Source of the DNA: JAJRPT01 sp965661945
GTDB taxonomy: Bacteria > Bacteroidota > Ignavibacteria > Kapaibacteriales > UBA2268
Direction: 5' to 3'
DNA: 64,000 nt
Assembly: GCA_965661945.1 (NCBI GenBank)
Contig: CBFIFP010000001.1
Coordinates: forward strand, 372,001 to 436,000
Shown here one piece after another: positions 47,093 through 54,964 of the stretch. Each line of letters starts with the position of its first letter. The first letter of the stretch is position 1. A program made the translations under genes and the position numbers. Under the pieces are notes generated by a model. That model saw only the letters and a list, made by a program, of their open reading frames with translations, made no database searches and was not told the origin of the DNA.

Positions 47093-47118
47093 CCGCCAAC
47101 ACTGTTGGCGGTTTTTTT
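47093..47118 (+). terminator. Intrinsic terminator of the RRM gene
   Basis: Perfect stem CCGCCAAC / GTTGGCGG, loop ACT, then seven T. The T run overlaps the stop codon of the convergent gene at 47117. Confidence 0.95.
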
Positions 47119-49456
47119 ATTCTATTATTATACTTTCGCTTTTGTTTCCATCTCCAAGTTTGAAGTTGATTAAATAAGCGCCTCTGATGTAGCCAGTTAT
47201 GTCTATTTCGATTTCGCCCCAATTATCGTCAATAATGTTTAAACCATATTTGTCTATATGATATACTCTTCCTGTGCCAATGTGGATTAGTTCTACTTTT
47301 AGTTTTGCTATTTCTCCCATCATCGCCGAATAAAATTTCATTTTCAAGCGGTCTTTTACTGGGTTTGGATATGGAGGATAAGTCCAGATTGATGGAGGAC
47401 CGCCCCGTTCTACGGAACTTGCGTAGTATTCTAATCTTTCGGGTTCTATAGGGATGAATAAAGCTTGGTATATTCCTCTATTTTCAATATAATATTTGTA
47501 ATTTTTGTTAAATTTACTTTCTTGAAATAAGATAAATCTATCTTCACTTTCAACTTCAACAGGTTCGTAATTTTCATTAATATAAAACCTAAATGATTTA
47601 TATCGTTGAAATGGTGTTCCGTTTATAGTGTCAAAATATGCTCTTCCACCACTGAAATACATATTTTTAATATTTAGAAAATCAGTTTCAAGAAATATCC
47701 CATCATAATTAGTTTCAATTATTTTAACAATATTAAATATTGAGTCATATAAATAAATATCTGAGCCGATTATTGTCATGTAATTATTTTTTTCATCTCT
47801 AAATAATTCATTAACTGAATGTTCAAATTCATGTTCAATTTTAATATTCTCAAATAAATCTTTCAATGAATATAAAATTGTCTTTCCTATTTTTGTTGAA
47901 TCATTAAATTCTAAATTTCCAGTAAAGTATTCAATGCCATTTTTATTTAAATTCTTATGAAAAATAATTGGTCGAGATAATTTAAATAAGTTGTATAATT
48001 TATTGTCTTTATAGGCATAATACCAATAAAAGTATAATGAATCACTATACATTCCATTTTCATTAGGAACTGTTTTCATTATAATATTTCCAACTTCTAA
48101 AATATAATTATCAAATACATTATTTAATAATCTAATTTTATCTATATATCCAGATTCTACCGAATTATTAAAATTAAAATCTAAATATTTATATACACCA
48201 TCTTTAATTTCAATAAATTTTTTAGAAAATGAAGTCTCGGAGCCATCATGAAAATATCCTGAATTAGAAAGATATATTAATGCATTATCATTATCAATCA
48301 TATATAAATTATTTACTCTAGGAACTAATTCTCTGCCATTAATTGTGTCATAGGGTATGTTTTGCATAATTTTAAAAGTTCTTCCACCATCAGATGACCT
48401 AACAAATTCAGCTATACCAGATTTTGAGATTGCTACGTTATTTTCATCAAATACAAACATTGGGATGTTACCAATAATATTACAATTAATATTTATCTCC
48501 CAGCTTACTAAATCTACAGTGGTTAATATAGTCTTATAGTAATTACTTGAATAATAGACACCATCTGATAATTCTACATCAAAAGGTTCATATTCTTGAT
48601 TATAAATTGGGCTATTAGAGTTTAATAATTCATTCCTAAATTTATTTTTAAAAATTAACTCCTTAGAATTTTTATTTAATAAATAAGTTTCTAATCCAAG
48701 TTCACTCCTTGTTTTTCTATTTGCTGAAAAAATAGTAAATTGATTTTCTTCAGGAATAAATTTGAATCTTCTATTCAAAGAACTCACATCATAAATATTC
48801 CATGTTAAATCGCTTTTTAATTCTGCAATTTGAGAATTAGAATAAATATAAAAACCTTCATATTTATTGTTAACATAAAAACTATTTAATGGCTTTTCTA
48901 ATTCTTTCAATTCAGAGTTGATATCTTCAGTGTAAAATAGTTTTCCTGTTTTAGTAGTAATAATAATATAATCTTCAAAACTTGAAATATTAAATATTGA
49001 ATCTATATTTAATTTATATTTATTCCAAGAATTTCCATCGTCACCTGAAACAAAAACTGAATCAGAATATGTTGATAGATAAATTGAATTTTTATGAATT
49101 ACTAAATCATTAAATCCATTTGATAATTGCTCATAATCCCAAAAGTCACCTTTATCTGATGATTTCATAAAGTTACCATCATAAGTTACTCCATAAATAT
49201 TATTATTATAATATCGCATTTTAGGAATATAAGATTTTGTTCCTGAATAAGATTGGTGCCAAGATTGACCATTATCATAAGTTCTTAAAACTCCACCATC
49301 ACCTCCATAGAAAATAAGTTCTCCTTCATCTAATTTTATAACATTCATATATAAACTTGATACAGAATAGAAATTATCAGAGTTGGGCAATTCTATACTT
49401 GGCTGAGAATTTAAATAACAATTTAGAACCAAAACTAAAATAATAAGATTTTTCAT
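47117..49456 (-). CDS. Large Asp-box (BNR-like) T9SS protein, module copy B
   Basis: A 779-residue secreted protein: signal peptide (LIILVLVLNCYLNSQ), then a beta-propeller-like region with Asp-box motifs (YDNGQSW, SDKGDFW, GDDGNSW, SSDGGRTF) as in sortilin/Ycf48-type or exo-sialidase-like propellers, and a T9SS C-terminal domain beginning near PPYPNPVKDRLKMKF. No enzymatic residues recognised. Its last 112 residues differ by one position from those of the protein at 50631-53069, although the rest of the two proteins is far less alike. It lies downstream of the Cys-rich gene 49647-50105 with a terminator between them. Confidence 0.88.
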   Translation of the reverse strand: MKNLIILVLVLNCYLNSQPSIELPNSDNFYSVSSLYMNVIKLDEGELIFYGGDGGVLRTYDNGQSWHQSYSGTKSYIPKMRYYNNNIYGVTYDGNFMKSSDKGDFWDYEQLSNGFNDLVIHKNSIYLSTYSDSVFVSGDDGNSWNKYKLNIDSIFNISSFEDYIIITTKTGKLFYTEDINSELKELEKPLNSFYVNNKYEGFYIYSNSQIAELKSDLTWNIYDVSSLNRRFKFIPEENQFTIFSANRKTRSELGLETYLLNKNSKELIFKNKFRNELLNSNSPIYNQEYEPFDVELSDGVYYSSNYYKTILTTVDLVSWEININCNIIGNIPMFVFDENNVAISKSGIAEFVRSSDGGRTFKIMQNIPYDTINGRELVPRVNNLYMIDNDNALIYLSNSGYFHDGSETSFSKKFIEIKDGVYKYLDFNFNNSVESGYIDKIRLLNNVFDNYILEVGNIIMKTVPNENGMYSDSLYFYWYYAYKDNKLYNLFKLSRPIIFHKNLNKNGIEYFTGNLEFNDSTKIGKTILYSLKDLFENIKIEHEFEHSVNELFRDEKNNYMTIIGSDIYLYDSIFNIVKIIETNYDGIFLETDFLNIKNMYFSGGRAYFDTINGTPFQRYKSFRFYINENYEPVEVESEDRFILFQESKFNKNYKYYIENRGIYQALFIPIEPERLEYYASSVERGGPPSIWTYPPYPNPVKDRLKMKFYSAMMGEIAKLKVELIHIGTGRVYHIDKYGLNIIDDNWGEIEIDITGYIRGAYLINFKLGDGNKSESIIIE

Positions 49457-49477
49457 AATATTTTCCTTTTTAAAAAT

Positions 49478-49504
49478 ATTTAGGGAGCGATAAACTCCCT
49501 AAAT
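49478..49504 (-). terminator. Intrinsic terminator after Cys-rich gene copy B
   Basis: Stem of ten bases (ATTTAGGGAG / CTCCCTAAAT) followed on the minus strand by ATATTTTT. It lies 8 bases beyond the second in-frame stop (49512), not beyond the first (49647), so it marks the original gene end. Confidence 0.8.
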
Positions 49505-49511
49505 TAATTTA

Positions 49512-49646
49512 TTAATAACAAGAGTTGTAACAATCTTCAAATAAATCATAAGGAGGAGGAACTATATTTACATTGTAAGTTCCACATTCACCTTCTTCAA
49601 TAACAACTGGATTTCCAATTTTATTTATATTCAAATTTAATCCATC
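49512..49646 (-). other. Open in-frame extension beyond the TAA of the Cys-rich gene
   Basis: After the TAA at 49647-49649 the same frame stays open for 44 codons (DGLNLNINKIGNPVV ... FEDCYNSCY) and ends with TAA at 49512-49514. It aligns with the C-terminus of the paralogue (DGSNLSIEDDEE ... DECFITC), keeping the spaced cysteines. It is therefore former or still translated coding sequence. Confidence 0.8.
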
Positions 49647-50105
49647 TTAACAAACTTCATATTCTTGCATACAACTTCCTGGTTCTTCATCACAAGGAAC
49701 AATATGCACCATTCCCAATTCCCAATCATTTTCTAATTTCCAGCATGTTGCTTGATAAATATCTGCAGCTATTCTTTGAGGACAAGGACCAAAAGTTCCA
49801 CAAACTAAAGCAGCTTTTATTAACATTTCATTTCTTATATTATTCCAAAAAGTAGGATCAATTGGAATATTGTAGCAATTGGAATTGTATGGAATTGTAA
49901 TACTACATAATTTCATAATAGGGTGTCCTGTTGGTGAACAATCTAAACAAAAATTAATAGTAATTGAACAACTTGAGTTATAAACATAAGTAGCAGTTTG
50001 AGATGCATATGGTGATGAACAGCCCGAGCATTGCCCATTACTTTCTACATTAGATAATATCAATAATGAGAAAGTTAAAATTAAAGAATAAAAAATTCTT
50101 TTCAT
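49647..50105 (-). CDS. Secreted Cys-rich protein, module copy B, probably truncated by a stop
   Basis: 152 codons up to the first stop. A signal peptide (FYSLILTFSLLILSNVESNG) precedes a Cys-rich domain of about 15 cysteines with landmarks CSGCSSPY, CLDCSPTGHPIMKLC and CPQRIAADIYQATC. The paralogue at 53135-53749 shares the signal region (SNVES), the C-x2-C-x-PTG block, the CPQR block and EVC before a Trp codon; here that codon is TAA. The open extension to 49512 would make the protein about 196 aa. No known family. Likely disulphide-bonded in the periplasm or outside. It has no T9SS domain of its own. Confidence 0.72.
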   Translation of the reverse strand: MKRIFYSLILTFSLLILSNVESNGQCSGCSSPYASQTATYVYNSSCSITINFCLDCSPTGHPIMKLCSITIPYNSNCYNIPIDPTFWNNIRNEMLIKAALVCGTFGPCPQRIAADIYQATCWKLENDWELGMVHIVPCDEEPGSCMQEYEVC

Positions 50106-50200
50106 AAATGCTCCTATTAAAATTTAAAAAAAACAGTATTCGACTAAAATTCATTCATCTTCTTTTTGCTAAAAAATTAATTTACGAATGTATAATTTTA

Positions 50201-50240
50201 CGCCGAAATTTTTGTTTTAATAAATTATATAAGTCCCAAG
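50201..50240 (-). repeat. 40-bp perfect repeat, copy 1
   Basis: Identical to 53843-53882 over 40 bases, and each copy lies about 95 bp upstream of the start of a Cys-rich gene in the same orientation. On the minus strand it begins CTTGGGACTTATAT and ends TTTCGGCG. It could be a shared promoter or operator, a recombination site, or the trace of the duplication end. Confidence 0.85.
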
Positions 50241-50593
50241 TTGAGTGTTCAATGTGTTCAATTTCATAGTTGATTTTCTTGAATTTTGTGAATATTGTTA
50301 AAAGTTCAAAAAGTAGACAAATTATGCAATATTGACCTAGGTCTATAAGTGGGGTGGGGAAGGTCATATATGAAATTAAATTCATCATATTTTTTATTAC
50401 ATTTTTTCCAAAGTTATTTTTTGTTTTGTGTTTTCAAAAATTCAATATAATTAAAAAATTTTATTTATCCAAAATTTTTTTTCACATTCTACCCCGAAAG
50501 AGAGGGACGATTTTTTTTGAAAATTTCTTCTATATACTTTTGAATCCGATGGATTCGGTTTATAAATAATGTTTGCCTATATTTAGTGAATTT

Positions 50594-50620
50594 TAACAAG
50601 GGGATATTAACCCCTTGTTA
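50594..50620. terminator. Hairpin after Asp-box gene copy A
   Basis: Perfect 10-bp stem TAACAAGGGG / CCCCTTGTTA with loop ATATTAA, 11 bp beyond the stop of the gene at 50631. No T run follows on the minus strand, so termination is uncertain. Confidence 0.55.
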
Positions 50621-50630
50621 TAAATATAAA

Positions 50631-53069
50631 TTACTCAATTATAATCGACTCACTTTTGTTCCCATCTCCTAATTTAAAATTAATCAAGTATGCGCCTCTG
50701 ATGTAGCCAGTTATGTCTATTTCGATTTCGCCCCAATTATCGTCAATAATGTTTAAACCATATTTGTCTATATGATATACTCGCCCTGTGCCGATGTGGA
50801 TTAACTCTACTTTTAGTTTTGCTATTTCGCCCATCATCGCCGAGTAAAATTTCATTTTCAAGCGGTCTTTTACTGGGTTTGGATATGGAGGATATGTCCA
50901 GATTGGAGGGGGACCACCTCTTTCCACAGAACTTGCATAGTATTCTAAACGTTCGGGTTCGATGGGGATGTAGAAAAATCTTCTATCTTTATTGTAAAAT
51001 TTTGATTTGTTATCTCTTGCTAATACTAAATCAGCTGAATATTCAATGTCTAATACTTTATACTTTTCATTTGTAGATAAATCTATATTAATTAATTGAA
51101 TCACACCATTTTTTTCAACTTGAAATATTTTATCTTCAAGAAAACCAATTTGTCGGTTTTGTCCTTTAAATAATTGAATTTTATCGAAATCTAACTCAAT
51201 TAAATTTAATTCCTCTAATTTATCATCACGCTCAATTAATTTATTTGAAGTTAATGTAAAATAACTCCCGTTTTTACTTTTTAAAATTGTGCCGAGATTT
51301 TCTTCTTTAATTAAATCCCATTTTTCCTTTGAATAGGAATATTTATAAACTGCTCCACCTGCCAATTTATATTTTTTAAGTGTATAATAATTTATTGTGT
51401 CTAAAAGTTCTAAATAAGTTGTAACTCTATTGCCATAAAACCAAATAAAATCATCTTCTATATAAAAATTATACGACCTTAAAGAATCATTTATTCCCGC
51501 AATACTGTCAACAGAATTATCATCATGTAAAAATAGAAAACTATGATTTACAATTGAATCTAAAGCTGCGTCAAATTGATTTTTTGGAGCTGTGCTTTTA
51601 ATTACATCATATTTGGTAATAAAATATTTATCATCAATTGCTTCAATTATTTTAAAATCGTTCTTAAGATTATTTAATGGCTCTATTTTGCTTAAATCTA
51701 ATAAATATAATGATTGCATTCCTTCGAATGAATGAATAAATTCAAAAGTCTTTCCTCTGTCTTTAGTTTTCAAAAGTTTAATTCTAGAATCATTTAAACT
51801 ATGAGATCTGTTATCATTCATTCTACCACCATGGTATCTAATTATACCTTCATCAATAGATTTAAAATAGAAATCTTTCAAATTAACTTTTCTCTCTGAA
51901 CTATCAACATCGTTTGGCTCTAATAAGACTTTGTCAAAATATTGCATTGAATTTATGAAATTTTTGCCACCATCAGTAGTATATAAATAAAAGTTTCTAA
52001 AATCATTTGATGGAATAATCCAATTATTATCATCAAAATATATATTTTGATTATCTCTAAAAAAAGTCTCATAAAACAAATTGTATTTAACTTCAAAATT
52101 TTCTAAATCAGTTGTGGTTAAAATTCCTTTATTTTTTTTAACAAAATAATATTTATTATCAATTTTCCTTCCTGTTTCTATTATATATTCAAAAGATTCT
52201 AATCCAGCAGCACCAAATTCAAAATTATTTATAGAATCAATAAATATGTTTTCTTTTTTATTAATGTCAAATTTATATATGTGAGTATTCATTCTTCCTG
52301 GTCTAAAATAAACGGGTGTATATATATAATTTTTTTCATCAGGGAATAAATTGGTATAATAATATATATTATTATCTTCAGCAATAGTATCTAATTCCCA
52401 CGTCAAATCATTTTTAAGCATTCCAACAGTACCAAACCTAATAAGTAAAAGATTGTCATATTCATTATTAAATTCAAATGGAGGACTAAATTGTATCCAA
52501 TTATTTATAAAAGGTATTTCTACTTCTGTCCAATTATCTCCTATGTCTTCGCTATAATAAACTTTATTTCTTTGAGTTGTGATTATTAATTTATCGCTCA
52601 AATTCATTAAGGAAGTTATTGAGTCAGGTGCTGTTTGCTTTGATTGCCAAGTTTTTCCATTATCTACAGATATATGAAGTATATTATTTAGGTCTGAAAT
52701 AACAATTTTATCATTCAAAAAACATATATCTGATAGTCCATTTGATAATTTGTTTAATTTCCAATAGTCCCCTTTATCTTCTGAAATCATAAACTCACCA
52801 TCTAAAGTAACAGCATATAATTTTTCATTTAGATAAATCATTTTTTTTATCCAAGAGTGAGTTCCAGAAAAATTTTGGTGCCAAGTTTCACCACCATCAT
52901 AAGTTCTTAAAACTCCTCCATGAGTACCATAAAAAACAACTTCATCTTCAGAAATTGGACATATTTTAAGATTTTCGTTATAAATATTATAATATTTATA
53001 AAAATCGCTTTCATTTTGTGAGAAAATGGAAGCATTGCATAGTATTAATAAAATTAGTATAAATTTCAT
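50631..53069 (-). CDS. Large Asp-box (BNR-like) T9SS protein, module copy A
   Basis: An 812-residue secreted protein with a signal peptide (FILILLILCNASIFSQ), at least six Asp-box motifs (YDGGETW, EDKGDYW, VDNGKTW, EDIGDNW, TDGGKNF, KDRGKTF) that suggest a beta-propeller, and the same C-terminal T9SS cassette as its neighbour at 47117 (112 residues, one difference, Ser to Pro after RGGPP). Related proteins are adhesins, glycan-binding propellers or photosystem-assembly-like factors; no function can be assigned. Preceded by a Cys-rich gene and a terminator. Confidence 0.88.
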   Translation of the reverse strand: MKFILILLILCNASIFSQNESDFYKYYNIYNENLKICPISEDEVVFYGTHGGVLRTYDGGETWHQNFSGTHSWIKKMIYLNEKLYAVTLDGEFMISEDKGDYWKLNKLSNGLSDICFLNDKIVISDLNNILHISVDNGKTWQSKQTAPDSITSLMNLSDKLIITTQRNKVYYSEDIGDNWTEVEIPFINNWIQFSPPFEFNNEYDNLLLIRFGTVGMLKNDLTWELDTIAEDNNIYYYTNLFPDEKNYIYTPVYFRPGRMNTHIYKFDINKKENIFIDSINNFEFGAAGLESFEYIIETGRKIDNKYYFVKKNKGILTTTDLENFEVKYNLFYETFFRDNQNIYFDDNNWIIPSNDFRNFYLYTTDGGKNFINSMQYFDKVLLEPNDVDSSERKVNLKDFYFKSIDEGIIRYHGGRMNDNRSHSLNDSRIKLLKTKDRGKTFEFIHSFEGMQSLYLLDLSKIEPLNNLKNDFKIIEAIDDKYFITKYDVIKSTAPKNQFDAALDSIVNHSFLFLHDDNSVDSIAGINDSLRSYNFYIEDDFIWFYGNRVTTYLELLDTINYYTLKKYKLAGGAVYKYSYSKEKWDLIKEENLGTILKSKNGSYFTLTSNKLIERDDKLEELNLIELDFDKIQLFKGQNRQIGFLEDKIFQVEKNGVIQLINIDLSTNEKYKVLDIEYSADLVLARDNKSKFYNKDRRFFYIPIEPERLEYYASSVERGGPPPIWTYPPYPNPVKDRLKMKFYSAMMGEIAKLKVELIHIGTGRVYHIDKYGLNIIDDNWGEIEIDITGYIRGAYLINFKLGDGNKSESIIIE

Positions 53070-53088
53070 TTTGATTTCCTTTAGATAT

Positions 53089-53127
53089 AAAAAAAAAGTG
53101 GATACTATAATTATTTTAATAATATCC
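53089..53127 (-). terminator. Intrinsic terminator after Cys-rich gene copy A
   Basis: On the minus strand a GGATA ... TATCC hairpin with inner A/T pairs (53100-53127) is followed by nine T (53089-53097). It matches in position the terminator between the two genes of module B. Confidence 0.7.
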
Positions 53128-53134
53128 TTTATAT

Positions 53135-53749
53135 TTATTCAGGTAAAAGGGTTGGACAAGTTATAAAACATTCATCTGTTAAATTACCTAAATTGTCAAA
53201 GTCAATTATGGGTGAGAAACCAAAACAATCACCTTGTTCAGTATCAACTTCTTCATCATCTTCTATACTCAAATTAGAGCCATCCCAACAAACTTCTGTT
53301 TCTGTAATACAATGCCCTGAATCATCACAATTTCTAACATAAATCAAATCGTTAAATGTATCATTAACAATTTCTTGACACATACCTTGTTGATATTCAA
53401 TTATTTTTCTTTGAGGGCATGGTTGTATTTGTGAACCACAAAGGTTATTAGCTACATGTATAAGTGCTGCTTTTCTTACCTCTCCGTATAGTTGTGATGA
53501 TAATACAATATAATCACATTCATTATTACCGTAATCGAATGTTAAACCACAGAGTCTCATTTCAATATTCCCTGTTGGATGACAGATAACACAATAGGTT
53601 ATTGAAAATGTACAAGTAGAAGTGTATGGATAATCAAACGATACAGTTGTATAACCACTAGGACAACTACATGTTTGCCCCATACTCTCTACATTAGAAA
53701 AAATCAAAACTGTGAGAGTGAAAATTAAAGTTTTGATAAACTTATTCAT
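53135..53749 (-). CDS. Secreted Cys-rich protein, module copy A
   Basis: A 204-residue secreted protein with a signal peptide (LIFTLTVLIFSNVESMG) and about 18 cysteines: TCSCPSGYTT, CVICHPTGNIEMRLC, CPQRKIIEYQQGMC, NCDDSGHC, EVCWDGSN, and an acidic tail with DECFITC. It is the intact form of the family also found at 49647-50105. No known domain. The constant C-x2-C, PTG and CPQR blocks suggest a small disulphide-knit fold. It is the first gene of module A, with the 40-bp repeat upstream. Confidence 0.8.
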   Translation of the reverse strand: MNKFIKTLIFTLTVLIFSNVESMGQTCSCPSGYTTVSFDYPYTSTCTFSITYCVICHPTGNIEMRLCGLTFDYGNNECDYIVLSSQLYGEVRKAALIHVANNLCGSQIQPCPQRKIIEYQQGMCQEIVNDTFNDLIYVRNCDDSGHCITETEVCWDGSNLSIEDDEEVDTEQGDCFGFSPIIDFDNLGNLTDECFITCPTLLPE

Positions 53750-53842
53750 ACTTTGTTTCCTTAAAATTTATTAAACATTTGTAAGTTAATACTACCTCTT
53801 TTTTGCTGAAAAAAAAGTTTACATGCTAAAGCGATAGAATAG

Positions 53843-53882
53843 CGCCGAAATTTTTGTTTTAATAAATTATATAAGTCCCAAG
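53843..53882 (-). repeat. 40-bp perfect repeat, copy 2
   Basis: Identical to 50201-50240. Outside the core, similarity continues in patches (a TTTTTTGCT block on the left, ATTTCATAG on the right), so the conserved unit may be about 120 bp with an invariant middle. Confidence 0.85.
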
Positions 53883-53962
53883 ATGATAATTTTGTTTGTG
53901 TGATTTCATAGACTTTTTTATTGTTTTTTGTTGGATTTTCACAAGTTAGATTAGTTGCGATA

Positions 53963-54025
53963 CACAAATATATCGTTATATATATATATATATATAAGAA
54001 GTTAGGACGATATATTGGATTTGTG
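53963..54025. repeat. Inverted repeat around a TA dinucleotide run
   Basis: CACAAAT with ATATATCG on the left can pair with CGATATAT and ATTTGTG on the right, with a TTGG bulge. About ten TA units lie in the loop (53976-53996). It could be a cruciform or a slippage-prone site. Confidence 0.5.
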
Positions 54026-54318
54026 TTTGCATTTTAATGTCGCATTTAATCCAGAAAGTTTTTTTATTGGTTTTTTAATATTGCAAGTTACAATTTATTT
54101 TTATAATATGCAAATTATTTTTTAATCAAAAATCACTTCTTTGTTTAAACAGTTTCGGCATAATTAAGTTTTCATAAATTTTTCTTTACAAGTTAATTAT
54201 ATTCAGCAAATAAAAATAAATATTTTTTGTTTATAAATATTTATAATATTAATTATGTTTTATCGTCTATAATGTTTAAATTTACAAAAATATAAAATTT
54301 ATTACACTTGGAGAATTT

Positions 54319-54642
54319 ATGGCACAACCAATTCATTTATCTGATTCTACTTTTGAACAAGAAGTGATTAAATCAGAATTACCTGTACTTATTGATTTTT
54401 GGGCTGCTTGGTGTGGACCTTGCAGAATGATAGCACCAGTAATTGACGAACTTGCTTCAGAATATGATGGGAAAGCAAAAATATGCAAACTAGATGTAGA
54501 TAGCAACCAAAATACTGCTATGCAATTTGGAATCCGCTCTATACCTACTATTCTTATTTTTAAAGGTGGTGAAGTAGTAGATACTATAGTTGGTGCAGTT
54601 CCTAAAGAGCAAATTTTAAATAAGTTAAAAAGTCACATCTAA
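54319..54642 (+). CDS. trxA: Thioredoxin
   Basis: A 107-residue cytoplasmic thioredoxin with the active site WCGPC at 31-35, DFWAAWCGPC context, the cis-Pro in IRSIPTILIF and GGEVVDTIVGAVPKEQI. Full length and with no signal peptide. GGAGAATTT precedes the ATG. It starts a run of three genes with the pterin dehydratase (5 bp after) and enolase. Confidence 0.97.
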   Translation: MAQPIHLSDSTFEQEVIKSELPVLIDFWAAWCGPCRMIAPVIDELASEYDGKAKICKLDVDSNQNTAMQFGIRSIPTILIFKGGEVVDTIVGAVPKEQILNKLKSHI

Positions 54643-54647
54643 TAATT

Positions 54648-54944
54648 ATGACAAGACCTAACCTATTAGATGAAGACAATATACAAATCGAATTAAATAA
54701 AAGATTTGATTGGACAAGAAAAGATGATTTGATTTTCAAAGAAATCGTTTGTTCAAATTTTGCTGCTGCCATAGGATTAGTTAATTCTGTGGCAGTATTT
54801 GCAGAAAAATTAGATCACCATCCTGAAATCAATATATATGGTTGGAATAAAGTTAGAATAACATTATCAACTCATGATGTGGGAGGATTAACAAATCTTG
54901 ATTTTAACCTAGCAGAAAAAATTGATTCCATTAAAATTTATTAA
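54648..54944 (+). CDS. Pterin-4a-carbinolamine dehydratase
   Basis: A 98-residue protein with the PCD/DCoH signature: HHPEI at the active site, NKVRITLSTHDVGGLT and the terminal DFNLAEKID helix. The enzyme dehydrates 4a-hydroxytetrahydropterin, recycling the cofactor of aromatic amino-acid hydroxylases or acting in molybdopterin metabolism. No hydroxylase gene is nearby, so its partner is unknown. Confidence 0.93.
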   Translation: MTRPNLLDEDNIQIELNKRFDWTRKDDLIFKEIVCSNFAAAIGLVNSVAVFAEKLDHHPEINIYGWNKVRITLSTHDVGGLTNLDFNLAEKIDSIKIY

Positions 54945-54964
54945 ATAAAATATTAAGGCATAAA

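Larger units (their letters stand above)
50106..50630. other. Inter-module region
   Basis: About 525 bp between the two modules. It holds the 40-bp repeat (50201-50240) with weaker flanking similarity to 53800-53930, a small GAATCC/GGATTC hairpin (50542-50556) and the strong hairpin at 50594-50620. Short open frames crossing it are A/T-rich and not convincing genes. The promoter of the Cys-rich gene should be in its left part. Confidence 0.5.
53750..54318. other. Intergenic region upstream of module A and trxA
   Basis: About 570 bp between divergent genes. It contains the second 40-bp repeat, a TA dinucleotide run inside an imperfect inverted repeat (53963-54025), and a long A/T-rich stretch that should carry the trxA promoter. 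No gene is evident. Confidence 0.5.

Noticed and set aside
50182..50388. Small minus-strand frame sharing WDLYNLLKQKFRR with one at 53761-53967
   Set aside because: The shared peptide comes only from the 40-bp identical DNA; the rest of the two frames is unrelated and there is no synonymous change pattern, so I treat it as a DNA repeat.
50354..50569. 71-codon Phe/Ile/Lys-rich plus-strand frame between modules
   Set aside because: A/T-rich composition alone explains it; no ribosome-binding site or homologue in the other module.
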